This document shows, one piece after another, positions 44,160 through 52,836 of a DNA stretch of 64,000 bases. The stretch covers positions 264,834-328,833 of the forward strand of contig NZ_JACSQC010000002.1 of NCBI RefSeq assembly GCF_014836875.1. The letters are read 5' to 3'. Numbering within the stretch: the first letter of the stretch is position 1; each line of letters begins with the position of its first letter. This DNA comes from Arthrobacter pullicola (GTDB lineage Bacteria > Actinomycetota > Actinomycetes > Actinomycetales > Micrococcaceae). A program made the position numbers and the translations under genes. The notes under the pieces are model-generated. The model did not search any database and had not been told where the DNA came from. It saw only the letters and a list, made by a program, of their open reading frames with translations.

Positions 44160-46522
44160 CCGCGGCCATGACCCGCACCCGTTCACGGCCCCCCGCGCAG
44201 GGCGCTCCGCGCGCCACGGCCCGGCGTGCTTCCGCGCAGTGGGTGACCGGCGCAGCCGCCGCGGCTGCGGTCCTCCTTTGCTCCCTGAGCATCCACGGAG
44301 TGCTGGAGGGCTTTGGCTGGATGTGGCCACTTTCCCTGTCTGTTGCCGCCGTCTCCGTAGCCACCGCCCTGGCCCGCCGCTTCCGGTTCCCCACGGTGCT
44401 GGTTCCAGTCGCCGGCTTGGCTTCCCTCACCATGGCCCTGACCTGGATGTTCTCCTTCGACACGGCGTTCCTGGGGATCATTCCCACCTCCGGGACGGCA
44501 GCCCGGGCCGGGGCACTGCTTTCAGATGCCCAAACAGTGGTCATTTCGCAGGTGATTCCCGTTGTACCCGACCAGGGCGTGGTGTTCATCGCCTGTCTGG
44601 CCGTGGGTCTGGTGACCGTCCTGGTCGACACGCTGGCCGTCACTCTCCGGATGCCGGCCGCCAGCGGACTGGGCCTGTTCACCATCCTGCTGGTGCCCGG
44701 CATCATCAAGCCGCAGAGCGTGGGTACTGCCGGGTTCCTCGCCGCTGCCCTCGGGTTCCTGCTGGTCCTGGCGGCCGGAGCCTGGCAGGAGCGGGCGGAC
44801 TCCCGCACCGGCCGGAACCGTCCGACCGGCAGCCATGCTGCCGGAGCAGTGGGCATCGGAGCGGGTGCGGTCACGGCCGCGCTGCTGCTGCCGCTGGCCA
44901 TCCCGGGGTTCAGCACCGGTGCCTTCCCGCAGGGAGCCCGGTTCGACCTGTTTGCCGGCACCACGGGGCTCAACCCTGTGGTCACCCTGGGCAACGATTT
45001 GCGCCAGCCCAGCGCCACCGGCCGGATCACCTACGCCACCGATTCGCCGCGGCCGCTCTACCTCCGCTCCACCACGCTGGAGGATTTCTCCGGCAGCCGC
45101 TGGGCACCGGATACCCGGTCGGATTCCCGCCGTCTTGGCACGTCCACCATGACTCCGCTGGAAAGCGTGTCGGCGAGCATCCCCACGACCGTGACCACCA
45201 CAGTGATCGGGTCGCAGTCGTATTCAAGCCCGTGGCTGCTGGCCCCTTATGCGCCGTCCTCGGTCTCGGAAGTAGGCGGCGCCTGGACGTGGGATCCCTC
45301 CACCATGACCATACTTTCCGCGGATGGCAGTGCGGATCCGCAGTCCAGCTACCAGGTACGCAGCGTGAGCCCGACAATGACGGGTGAGATGCTCAGGGGA
45401 ATCGGGCCGGCACCGGAAGGCGCAGTGGACCCTGTGTTCACTGATCTCCCGGACGACCTGCCGCAGGTCATCCGGGACACCGCGCGGGAGGCAGTGGGAG
45501 CCGAAACTGCGCCTTACGGCCAGGCCCTGGCCCTCCAGTCCTACCTGAGGAGTGCCCGGTTCTCGTATTCGCTCGACGCCCCGGTTGAGGGCGGCTACGA
45601 CGGCAACGGCATGGATGTGCTGGCCCGCTTCCTCGAACAGCGCTCGGGATACTGCGTGCACTTCGCGTCCGCGATGGCTGTTATGGCCCGGGAGGTAGGG
45701 ATCCCCAGCCGGATGGGACTTGGTTATGCCCCGGGCCGGGCTACCAACGAAACCCGGACCGGAGCCACCGGCCAGGAGCTGGATGAGTTCGTTGTGGATT
45801 CCCGTGACGCGCATGCCTGGCCGGAGCTGTACTTCGAGGGAGCTGGCTGGGTCCGGTTCGAGCCGACTCCGTCCCGGGGCGTAGTTCCTTCCTATGCCGT
45901 GCCCCGGCAGCAGAACGCGGGAGCTGCGGCCCAGACTGATGCGGATCCGCGCGAACTGCAGGCCAGCGGACCGCCTTCCGTTCCCTCGCCCGCTGCGTCT
46001 CCACCTGCATCTCCGCAGCCCGTGGGACCCGCGGAGACCGGCGGAGCTCCTTTCGCCGGTGCCGGGATCGGATTCCTGGCGGCGGTCCTGGCGTTCCTGA
46101 CGCCGCGGGGGCTGCGGCGCCGGCGGACAAGGAAACGGCAACGCGCTCATGCTGAGCTGGGCGGAGGTGCCGGCCTGGCGTGGGAGGAGGCCATTGACCT
46201 GGCCCAGGACTACGGCTTTCCAGCCAGGACCGCTGACAGTCCGCGTTCCTACGCCGCCCGGCTGGCCGCGGATGCCGGGTTGACTGGTCCCTCCGCTGCA
46301 GCCCTGGACCGGCTGCGCCAGGCGTACGAGGCCGAAGCCTATGCCGCGCCGGCAACCGTGCCCGGACCGCCGGGCAGGGCGTCCTCGCCCCAGGGCCGGA
46401 CCAGCTCTTCCTGGGCCGACATCGGACTTCTAGCGGCCGGGCTGCGTGCCGCGGTCCCGGCAGGAACCCGCATCAAAGCTGCCCTGTTCCCGGCCTCGCT
46501 GGGACGCGGCCGCCGGACCTGA
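44156..46522 (+). CDS. Transglutaminase-like membrane protein (TgpA/DUF3488 type)
   Basis: A 788-residue protein with about seven N-terminal membrane segments (to ~residue 255), an extracytoplasmic transglutaminase-core domain, another membrane segment (~640) and a cytoplasmic C-terminus. Catalytic Cys500 is in RSGYCVHFASAM and His553 in DAHAWPE; the third motif is WVRFEPTPSRG, as in actinobacterial TgpA-like proteins. The ATG at 44156 overlaps the DUF58 stop (ATGA). Third member of the MoxR operon; probably a cell-surface peptidase or amidase. Confidence 0.9.
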   Translation: MTAAMTRTRSRPPAQGAPRATARRASAQWVTGAAAAAAVLLCSLSIHGVLEGFGWMWPLSLSVAAVSVATALARRFRFPTVLVPVAGLASLTMALTWMFSFDTAFLGIIPTSGTAARAGALLSDAQTVVISQVIPVVPDQGVVFIACLAVGLVTVLVDTLAVTLRMPAASGLGLFTILLVPGIIKPQSVGTAGFLAAALGFLLVLAAGAWQERADSRTGRNRPTGSHAAGAVGIGAGAVTAALLLPLAIPGFSTGAFPQGARFDLFAGTTGLNPVVTLGNDLRQPSATGRITYATDSPRPLYLRSTTLEDFSGSRWAPDTRSDSRRLGTSTMTPLESVSASIPTTVTTTVIGSQSYSSPWLLAPYAPSSVSEVGGAWTWDPSTMTILSADGSADPQSSYQVRSVSPTMTGEMLRGIGPAPEGAVDPVFTDLPDDLPQVIRDTAREAVGAETAPYGQALALQSYLRSARFSYSLDAPVEGGYDGNGMDVLARFLEQRSGYCVHFASAMAVMAREVGIPSRMGLGYAPGRATNETRTGATGQELDEFVVDSRDAHAWPELYFEGAGWVRFEPTPSRGVVPSYAVPRQQNAGAAAQTDADPRELQASGPPSVPSPAASPPASPQPVGPAETGGAPFAGAGIGFLAAVLAFLTPRGLRRRRTRKRQRAHAELGGGAGLAWEEAIDLAQDYGFPARTADSPRSYAARLAADAGLTGPSAAALDRLRQAYEAEAYAAPATVPGPPGRASSPQGRTSSSWADIGLLAAGLRAAVPAGTRIKAALFPASLGRGRRT

Positions 46523-46549
46523 CCACGCCCGTCAGGTGCTTAACACAGG

Positions 46550-46588
46550 AAGACCCGGCGCCTGGGCTGGGCCCAGGTGCCGGGTCTT
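46550..46588. terminator. Bidirectional intrinsic terminator
   Basis: A 17-bp stem (AAGACCCGGCGCCTGGG against its complement with one G-U pair) around a 5-nt loop, between the converging transglutaminase and dehydrogenase genes. Confidence 0.8.
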
Positions 46589-46623
46589 GCACTCCGCGGT
46601 CCGGTTGCCGGACCGGGCAGGAG

Positions 46624-48102
46624 CTACGCGGTGGGGTCGGCGATGCCGATGTACTGCGTGTAGAGGTATTCTTCGATGCCTTCGTCCCCGCCCTCACGGC
46701 CGAGGCCGGACTGCTTGACTCCACCGAACGGGGCGGCGGCGTTGGAAATGACGCCGGCGTTCAGGCCCAGCATGCCGGTTTCCAGCTTCTCGCCGATCCG
46801 CAGGCCGCGGTTCAGGTCCTCGGTGAAGACATAGGCGATCAGGCCGTATTCGGAGGCGTTGGCCAGCTTCACGGCTTCGGCCTCAGTGGAGAAGGTGATC
46901 ACCGGGGCAACCGGGCCAAAGATCTCTTCCTTGAGGATGCGTGCTCCAGCCGGAACGTTCTTGAGCACGGTCGGTGCGTAGAAGTAGCCGGGGCCGTCCA
47001 CCGGGGCGCCGCCGACTACAGCCGTTGCACCGGCGTCGATCGCGTCTTCAACGAGGGAGTGGACCTTGTTACGGGACTTGGCATCGATCAGCGGACCGAT
47101 CTTGGACTCGTCCTCAGTGCCGCGGGCAACGGTCATGGCCCCGACCTTCGCAGCGAACTTTTCGGAGAATTCGTCGGCGATGTCCTCGTGCACGATGAAA
47201 CGGTTGGCGGCGGTGCAGGCCTCGCCCATGTTCCGCAGTTTCGCGGCCATGGCGCCTTCAACGGCCTTGTCGATGTCAGCGTCCTCAAAGACGACGAAGG
47301 GTGCGTTGCCGCCGAGTTCCATGGAGGTGCGGAGCACGTTGTCCGCGGCATCGCGGATCAGGGCCTGGCCCACTGGGGTGGAGCCGGTGAAGGAGACCTT
47401 GCGCAGGCGCTCATCCTTCATGATCGGTCCGGTCACCTCTCCGGCCTGGGTCGTGGACACGACGTTCAGGACACCGGCGGGCAGCCCGGCTTCCATCATG
47501 ACGGCAGCGAACAGCTGGGAGGTCAGCGGAGTCAGCTTTGCGGGCTTGAGCACCATGGTGCAGCCGGCAGCCACTGCGGGGGCGATCTTGCGGGTCGCCA
47601 TGGCCAGCGGGAAGTTCCACGGGGTGATCAGCAGGCAGGGGCCAACCGGCTTCTTGTTAACCATGATCCGGGACTTGCCATCCGGGGACATGCCGTAGCG
47701 GCCGGTTACGCGGACTGCTTCCTCAGAGAACCAGCGCAGGAATTCGGCACCATAGGCAACCTCACCGCGGGCTTCGGCCAGGGGCTTGCCCATTTCCAGG
47801 GTCATCAGCAGGGCGAAGTCTTCAGCGCGGGCGGTGACGAGCTCGAAGGCCCGGCGCAGGATTTCGCCGCGGACCCGGGGCGGGGTCTGTGCCCATGAAT
47901 CCTGGGCGGCTGCGGCCGCGTCCATGGCGGCGGCGCCGTCTTCGGTGCTGGCATCGGCGATGCTCAGCAGCACCTTGCCCGTGGCGGGATCCTCGACTTC
48001 GAAGGTCTTGCCGCCGGTGGCCTCACGCCACTGTCCGTCAATCAGCAGGCCGGTGGGAACCTGGGCCAGCAGTTCGGCCTCGCGTTCAGCGGTTACAGCC
48101 AT
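46624..48102 (-). CDS. gabD: NAD(P)-dependent succinate-semialdehyde dehydrogenase
   Basis: A 492-residue aldehyde dehydrogenase. The general base Glu is in MELGGNAPFV, the catalytic Cys in NMGEACTAANRF, and the NAD(P) region is PWNFPLAMATRKIAPAVAAGCTMVLKPA. The sequence context (GLNAGVISNAAAPFGGVKQSGLGREGG) is that of the GabD succinate-semialdehyde group. The ATG at 48100-48102 has GGAGG; an upstream extension to 48204 overlaps the operator-like repeats and is rejected. No GABA transaminase lies next to it, so substrate assignment is by family. Confidence 0.88.
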   Translation of the reverse strand: MAVTAEREAELLAQVPTGLLIDGQWREATGGKTFEVEDPATGKVLLSIADASTEDGAAAMDAAAAAQDSWAQTPPRVRGEILRRAFELVTARAEDFALLMTLEMGKPLAEARGEVAYGAEFLRWFSEEAVRVTGRYGMSPDGKSRIMVNKKPVGPCLLITPWNFPLAMATRKIAPAVAAGCTMVLKPAKLTPLTSQLFAAVMMEAGLPAGVLNVVSTTQAGEVTGPIMKDERLRKVSFTGSTPVGQALIRDAADNVLRTSMELGGNAPFVVFEDADIDKAVEGAMAAKLRNMGEACTAANRFIVHEDIADEFSEKFAAKVGAMTVARGTEDESKIGPLIDAKSRNKVHSLVEDAIDAGATAVVGGAPVDGPGYFYAPTVLKNVPAGARILKEEIFGPVAPVITFSTEAEAVKLANASEYGLIAYVFTEDLNRGLRIGEKLETGMLGLNAGVISNAAAPFGGVKQSGLGREGGDEGIEEYLYTQYIGIADPTA

Positions 48103-48188
48103 GGGTGAGCCTCCAAAAATGTGCGGGTTTTCCCGGTGCATGATCTGACCGGTGCTCAACTCACCGTAAGTCGCGCGCGGAGCACTGT

Positions 48189-48232
48189 AAATGCATTCCT
48201 GCACAACGGAACTGACGGTTCACTGTGCATTT
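48189..48232. promoter_or_regulatory. Nested inverted and direct repeats upstream of gabD
   Basis: AAATGCA (48189-48195) and TGCATTT (48226-48232) enclose TGCACA and TGTGCA arms; CACTGT occurs just before both outer arms. The block is about 90-130 nt before the gabD start and fits an operator, perhaps for a regulator sensing the substrate. Factor unknown. Confidence 0.35.
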
Positions 48233-48262
48233 GGCTCCGCCTGTCCTGCCGGTGCCCTGTTC

Positions 48263-49243
48263 TCAGGACTTTCCAGCATTCTCCGCTTTGCCGGCATCAT
48301 CCTTGCTCCGGGCGGCAAGCACCGCGGAATACAGCTCCCGCTTGCTGATGCGTGCATCGGATGCCACGCTCGCGACGGCGTCCTTCAACCGCGACCCCTG
48401 GCTGATGAGGCCGTTGACCGCCGCCACGTGGTCTTCCGGCGCTTCCGGCGCTGCTTCTGCGGCACCGCCAACAACTACGGCGATCTCACCCCGGACTTCG
48501 CTGCTCTCCGCCCATTCGAGCAGCTCGCGCAGGGGCGCCCGCAGGACCTGTTCGTGCAGCTTTGTCAGTTCACGCGCGACGGCGGCGGGGCGGCTGCCGC
48601 CAAAGGCGGCATCGAGTGCCCGGAGCATCGCTTCGAGCCGGTGAGGTGCTTCGAAGAAAACCATGGTGCGGCGTTCCGCAGCCAGTTCCGCGAGGCGTCC
48701 TGCCCGTTCCCCCGCTTTGCGCGGCAGGAATCCCTCAAAACAGAACCGGTCGGTAGGCAGGCCGGACAGGGCCAGGGCTGTCAGCACCGCGGACGGACCG
48801 GGGGCGGCCGTGACTGCGATCCCTTCCGCAGCGGCTGCTTCGACAAGACGGTAACCGGGGTCGGAGACGGAGGGCATACCTGCGTCGGTGACCATCAGCA
48901 GTGTGGCGCCGCCGCGGACCAGGTCCAGCAGGTAGGGGGTTCGGGACTGTTCATTGTGCTCGTGGTAGCTGAGGATCCGCCCGGAGGTGGTGATATCCAA
49001 GGCACTGACCAGGCGGTGCAGCCGCCGGGTGTCCTCGGCGGCAATAACATCGGCATGCTGGAGGAGGTTGATCAGGCGGACGGTGGCGTCTCCCATGTTT
49101 CCAATCGGGGTGGCGGCCAGCACGATCTGTCCCGCTGCCCCGGAGCGAAACTCCGGCACAGCGTCTTCGGCACCGGCTTGAGTGCCGTCCCCGGTGCCGT
49201 CGGTGCCTGCAGCCTGCGGGGGTCCATCGATGCTTGAGTCCAC
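48263..49243 (-). CDS. rsmI: 16S rRNA (cytidine-1402-2'-O)-methyltransferase
   Basis: A 326-residue SAM-dependent tetrapyrrole-methylase-fold enzyme modifying C1402 of 16S rRNA. Motifs: LAATPIGNMGDATVR, VIAAEDTRRL, SYHEHNE, VTDAGMPSVSDPGYRLV and FEGFLPRK. The GTG start at 49241-49243 gives a ~40-residue N-terminal extension before the core; it lies 6 nt after a TAGGGT box and is therefore supported as a leaderless start. Divergent from pmt with only 37 nt between the start codons, a pairing typical of actinobacteria. Confidence 0.95.
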   Translation of the reverse strand: MDSSIDGPPQAAGTDGTGDGTQAGAEDAVPEFRSGAAGQIVLAATPIGNMGDATVRLINLLQHADVIAAEDTRRLHRLVSALDITTSGRILSYHEHNEQSRTPYLLDLVRGGATLLMVTDAGMPSVSDPGYRLVEAAAAEGIAVTAAPGPSAVLTALALSGLPTDRFCFEGFLPRKAGERAGRLAELAAERRTMVFFEAPHRLEAMLRALDAAFGGSRPAAVARELTKLHEQVLRAPLRELLEWAESSEVRGEIAVVVGGAAEAAPEAPEDHVAAVNGLISQGSRLKDAVASVASDARISKRELYSAVLAARSKDDAGKAENAGKS

Positions 49244-49249
49244 CCCTCA

Positions 49250-49255
49250 ACCCTA
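49250..49255 (-). promoter_or_regulatory. Leaderless -10 box (TAGGGT) of rsmI
   Basis: TAGGGT followed by TGAGGG and the GTG start on the minus strand. Only 12 bp separate it from the opposing pmt box. Confidence 0.5.
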
Positions 49256-49267
49256 CGCGACAGGCTA

Positions 49268-49273
49268 TAGAGT
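49268..49273 (+). promoter_or_regulatory. Leaderless -10 box (TAGAGT) of pmt
   Basis: TAGAGT followed by TGAGCGC (7 nt) and the GTG start at 49281. Both divergent promoters must place their -35 regions over each other or over the opposite gene. Confidence 0.5.
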
Positions 49274-49280
49274 TGAGCGC

Positions 49281-50906
49281 GTGACCCTGTCCCTGACCCC
49301 CACACCTCCCCGGGAACAGGCGCCTCCCGTACTGGATCCGGGACGCGCGTTCTCCATCGAGGCACTGCGGGGAAGGTTGCTCGGTGCGGCGCTTCCCGCG
49401 CCTGCCTGGGCCTGGGCTGCCGCACTGGGCGCTGCTCTGCTGGCCGGTGTTCTGCGCTTTATCCGGCTTGGTGAGCCTGACACCCTGGTGTTCGACGAGA
49501 CCTACTACGTCAAGGACGCCTACTCCTACCTGGTGTCAGGCTACGAGCGTGCCTGGCCGGAGAATGCCAACGATTCCTTTGCCGCCGGCCAGCCCGGCGG
49601 GCTGCTGGAGGAACCGGAGTACGTGGTTCATCCGCCGGTGGGCAAATGGATGATTGCCTTCGGGATGGCGCTTTTCGGCCCGGAATCGAGCTTTGGCTGG
49701 CGTTTCTCCGCTGCCGTGGCCGGCACGCTGATGGTCCTTATGCTGGCGTTGATTGCGTACCGGCTCTTCCGTTCGCCGCTTCTCGGCGCTGCAGCTGGCC
49801 TCCTGCTGGCAGTCGACGGACACCATCTGGTCCAGTCCCGCACCTCCCTGCTCGATATTTTCCTAGCCTTCTGGGTGCTGGCCGCCTTCGGTGCCCTGCT
49901 GCTGGACCGCGACGACGGCAGGAGAAGGCTGGCGCGCAAACTCGCGGCACCACCCGGCAGTGCGCCGCCGCGCGCCGCTCTAACCACAGGGCCTTGGCTC
50001 CTATGGCGGCCGTGGCGCCTCGCAGCCGGTGTCTGTCTCGGACTCGCGGTCGGCACAAAGTGGTCCGCGCTGGCATTCATCGCCGTCTTCGGTCTGATGA
50101 CCGTGCTCTGGGATGTGAGCGCCAGGCGTGTCGCCGGGATCCGCCGCTGGCCCCTCGCACTGCTGAAGGACGGCCTTCCGGCCTTCTTCACTCTCATTCC
50201 CACTGCCCTGGCCACTTACACCGCAACCTGGGCAGGCTGGTTCCGCGCATCAGACTCCTATGGACGGCACTGGGCAGAAACCAATCCGTCGGAAGCTTTC
50301 GGCTGGCTGCCGGATTCCCTTCGGTCGCTGGCGGAATACCACCGCAGCGCATACGAATTCCACAACGGCCTGACCTCGGAACATTCCTATATGGCCAACG
50401 CCTGGACCTGGTTGTTCCTGGGCCGGCCAACCTCTTTTTTCTATGAGTCGCCGGATCCAGGGAGTCCGGGGTGCAATTTCCAATCCTGCACCTCGGCAAT
50501 CACCTCCGTTGGCAATCCGCTGATCTGGTGGGCTGGTCTCCTCAGCCTCGGCGTGCTGCTGGCCTACTGGATCGGCCGCAGGGACTGGCGGGCAGGTGCC
50601 ATTCTCGCCGGGATCGCCGCCGGATATCTTCCCTGGTTCGCTTTCCCCGACCGCACCATGTTCTTCTTTTATGCAGTGTCTTTCGAGCCCTTCCTCATCC
50701 TGGCTCTGACCTACGTCCTGGGCCTGATGCTGGGCGAGGACACAGGTCAGGCTACCGCCCTGCGCCGGCAGCGCGGCGCGATCGGCGTCGGATGCTTCCT
50801 GCTCGCTGTTATTCTTGTCTCCGCCTTCTTCTATCCGGTATGGACTGCAGAGAACATCCCCTATTCTGATTGGCGGCTCCGAATGTGGATGCCGAGCTGG
50901 ATCTAG
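49281..50906 (+). CDS. pmt: Protein O-mannosyltransferase (GT39 family)
   Basis: A 541-residue polytopic enzyme that transfers mannose from polyprenyl-phosphomannose to Ser/Thr of exported proteins. About 10 membrane segments; the first extracytoplasmic loop carries the catalytic Asp-Glu in VFDETYYVKDAYSY, followed by HPPVGKWMIAFG. The conserved Trp/Tyr-rich loop (GWFRASDSYGRHWA) and the final WMPSWI end are family-typical. The GTG at 49281 is chosen because of the TAGAGT box 7 nt upstream; an in-frame extension to 49182 overlaps rsmI. Confidence 0.93.
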   Translation: MTLSLTPTPPREQAPPVLDPGRAFSIEALRGRLLGAALPAPAWAWAAALGAALLAGVLRFIRLGEPDTLVFDETYYVKDAYSYLVSGYERAWPENANDSFAAGQPGGLLEEPEYVVHPPVGKWMIAFGMALFGPESSFGWRFSAAVAGTLMVLMLALIAYRLFRSPLLGAAAGLLLAVDGHHLVQSRTSLLDIFLAFWVLAAFGALLLDRDDGRRRLARKLAAPPGSAPPRAALTTGPWLLWRPWRLAAGVCLGLAVGTKWSALAFIAVFGLMTVLWDVSARRVAGIRRWPLALLKDGLPAFFTLIPTALATYTATWAGWFRASDSYGRHWAETNPSEAFGWLPDSLRSLAEYHRSAYEFHNGLTSEHSYMANAWTWLFLGRPTSFFYESPDPGSPGCNFQSCTSAITSVGNPLIWWAGLLSLGVLLAYWIGRRDWRAGAILAGIAAGYLPWFAFPDRTMFFFYAVSFEPFLILALTYVLGLMLGEDTGQATALRRQRGAIGVGCFLLAVILVSAFFYPVWTAENIPYSDWRLRMWMPSWI

Positions 50907-50950
50907 GTCTCAACGCAATGTGCCACAAGCACGGAAAAGAGAGTGGCGCA

Positions 50951-52765
50951 GTGCGCGAATCCTCCACGGACTTGTTTGTCGAGCTCCCGGCCGACTCCAA
51001 CATCACCGATCTCCTTCTCGGGCTGACCGAACGGTCACCGGATCTGCCGCTCTACGCCCGCCAGTCCGAGGCGGGATGGGAAGACATCACCGCCGCAGGG
51101 TTCCTTGAAACGGTTTCCGCGGCCGCCAAGGGACTGATCCGGCAGGGCATCCGCCCCGGAGACTGCGTAGCCGTGATGTCCAGCACCCGCTATGAGTGGA
51201 CTGTCGTGGACCTGGCCATCTGGTTCGCCGGCGCCGTAACGGTCCCGATCTATGAGACCTCCTCCGCAAGCCAGGTCCAATGGATCCTGGAGGACTCCGC
51301 GGCCAAACTCGTCTTCGCTGAGGACGATGCCAAGGCCGGTGTCATCGCGGCAGGTGCCGGTGCCGCCGGTCTTGACGTTCCCCTGTGGCACCTCACCGAC
51401 GTCGACGGCGGAACGGACCTGCGCGCACTGGCGGCTTCCGGATCAACGGTCAGCGACGCCGAGCTCGAGGCCGCCCGTTCGGTCCGCGGGCTCCAGGACA
51501 CCGCGTCCCTGGTCTACACTTCGGGCACCACCGGGCGCCCCAAGGGATGCGAAATCACGCACGGCAACTTTGCTGTCTTCGGCGTCAACGTCATCGAACT
51601 CCTTCCCGAAATGCTGAAGGCTCCCGGAGCCCGGACCCTGATGTTCCTGCCCCTGGCCCACGTCCTGGCGCGTGCCGTCCAGGTTGGCTGCCTGGCCGCG
51701 GGCGTGCAGTTGGGCCACAGTGCCAGCGCATCTGCCCTGGTCGGCGATATGAAAACGTTCCAGCCCACCTTCCTGCTCGCGGTCCCGCGGATTTTCGAGA
51801 AGATCTACACCGGCGCCCAGGAAAGTGCTGAGGCCGCGGGCAAGGGCCGGCTTTTTGCCTCCGCCGCAGCAACCGCCGTCGCCTTCTCCGAAGCCGTGGA
51901 CCGTGCCGGCCGGGGTGGAAAAGGCCCCTCGCTGCCGCTGCGCCTGCGGCACAGGATCTTCGACGCACTCCTGTACCCGAAGGTCCGGAACGTCTTTGGC
52001 GGACAGCTGTCGATCGCTATTTCCGGAGCCAGCCCGCTCAGCCCCCAGCTGTGCCACTTTTTCCGCGGCGCCGGAATCGCCGTCCAGGAAGGCTACGGCC
52101 TGACAGAAACTACCGCCCCTGCCTCAGTCAATACAGTGCCGCTGACCCGGGTCGGCACGGTAGGCCTGCCGATGCCCGGAAATGCGGTCCGGATTGCCGC
52201 AGACGGAGAGGTTTTGGTCAAGGGTGTGGGTGTCTTCACCGGCTATCACCGGAATCCAGCCGCGAACGCCGAAGCGTTCACTGACGGATGGTTCCATACC
52301 GGAGACGTCGGCACGCTGGATGATGACGGGTTCCTCACCATCACGGGACGGAAAAAGGACCTCTTGGTCACTGCAGGCGGCAAGAATGTGGCTCCAGGCC
52401 CCCTGGAGGAGAAGATCCGGGAGCACCGTCTGGTCTCGCAGGTCGTCGTCGTCGGGGAAGGGCGTCCCTTCGTGGGTGCGCTGGTTACCCTCGATGAAGA
52501 AGCCCTGGCGGTATGGGCCCGCGAGCAGGGCCACAGTCTCCAGGATGTGGCAGCGGGGGATCATCCGGTGGTGCTGGCCCAGGTGCAGGAGGCGGTGGAC
52601 GCTGCCAACGCAACCGTCTCCCGGGCCGAACAAATCCGCCGCTTCACGGTCCTGCCCCGCGATTTCTCGCTCGAAGCCGGCCATGTCACCCCCACGCTGA
52701 AACTTCGGCGCCAGGCAGTCATGGCGGATTTCTCGGCCGAAGTGGACAAGCTCTACATCAAGTAG
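50951..52765 (+). CDS. Long-chain acyl-CoA synthetase (FadD15-like AMP-dependent ligase)
   Basis: A 604-residue ANL-superfamily enzyme activating fatty acids to acyl-CoA. Motifs: P-loop-like YTSGTTGRPKG, the A5-type GYGLTETTAP, the hinge TGRKKDLLVTAGGKNVAPG and the C-terminal catalytic-Lys region TPTLKLRR. The GTG at 50951 matches family N-termini (RESSTDLFVELPAD); an ATG at 50918 with AGGT upstream is an alternative. It begins 44 nt after pmt and may be co-transcribed. A strong terminator follows. Confidence 0.92.
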   Translation: MRESSTDLFVELPADSNITDLLLGLTERSPDLPLYARQSEAGWEDITAAGFLETVSAAAKGLIRQGIRPGDCVAVMSSTRYEWTVVDLAIWFAGAVTVPIYETSSASQVQWILEDSAAKLVFAEDDAKAGVIAAGAGAAGLDVPLWHLTDVDGGTDLRALAASGSTVSDAELEAARSVRGLQDTASLVYTSGTTGRPKGCEITHGNFAVFGVNVIELLPEMLKAPGARTLMFLPLAHVLARAVQVGCLAAGVQLGHSASASALVGDMKTFQPTFLLAVPRIFEKIYTGAQESAEAAGKGRLFASAAATAVAFSEAVDRAGRGGKGPSLPLRLRHRIFDALLYPKVRNVFGGQLSIAISGASPLSPQLCHFFRGAGIAVQEGYGLTETTAPASVNTVPLTRVGTVGLPMPGNAVRIAADGEVLVKGVGVFTGYHRNPAANAEAFTDGWFHTGDVGTLDDDGFLTITGRKKDLLVTAGGKNVAPGPLEEKIREHRLVSQVVVVGEGRPFVGALVTLDEEALAVWAREQGHSLQDVAAGDHPVVLAQVQEAVDAANATVSRAEQIRRFTVLPRDFSLEAGHVTPTLKLRRQAVMADFSAEVDKLYIK

Positions 52766-52776
52766 CTCCGCCCGGT

Positions 52777-52819
52777 AACACGTAAGGTCCGCCCCGAGCC
52801 GGGGCGGACCTTACGTGTT
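52777..52819. terminator. Bidirectional intrinsic terminator
   Basis: A perfect 19-bp stem (AACACGTAAGGTCCGCCCC and its complement) with a 5-nt loop GAGCC, between the converging acyl-CoA ligase and TIGR01906 genes. Confidence 0.9.
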
Positions 52820-52836
52820 TCAGCGGTGCTGAGCCC

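Noticed and set aside
46624-48204. A longer gabD starting at 48204
   Set aside because: The added 34 residues do not resemble the family, lie close to the operator-like repeats, and the ATG at 48102 has a GGAGG site.
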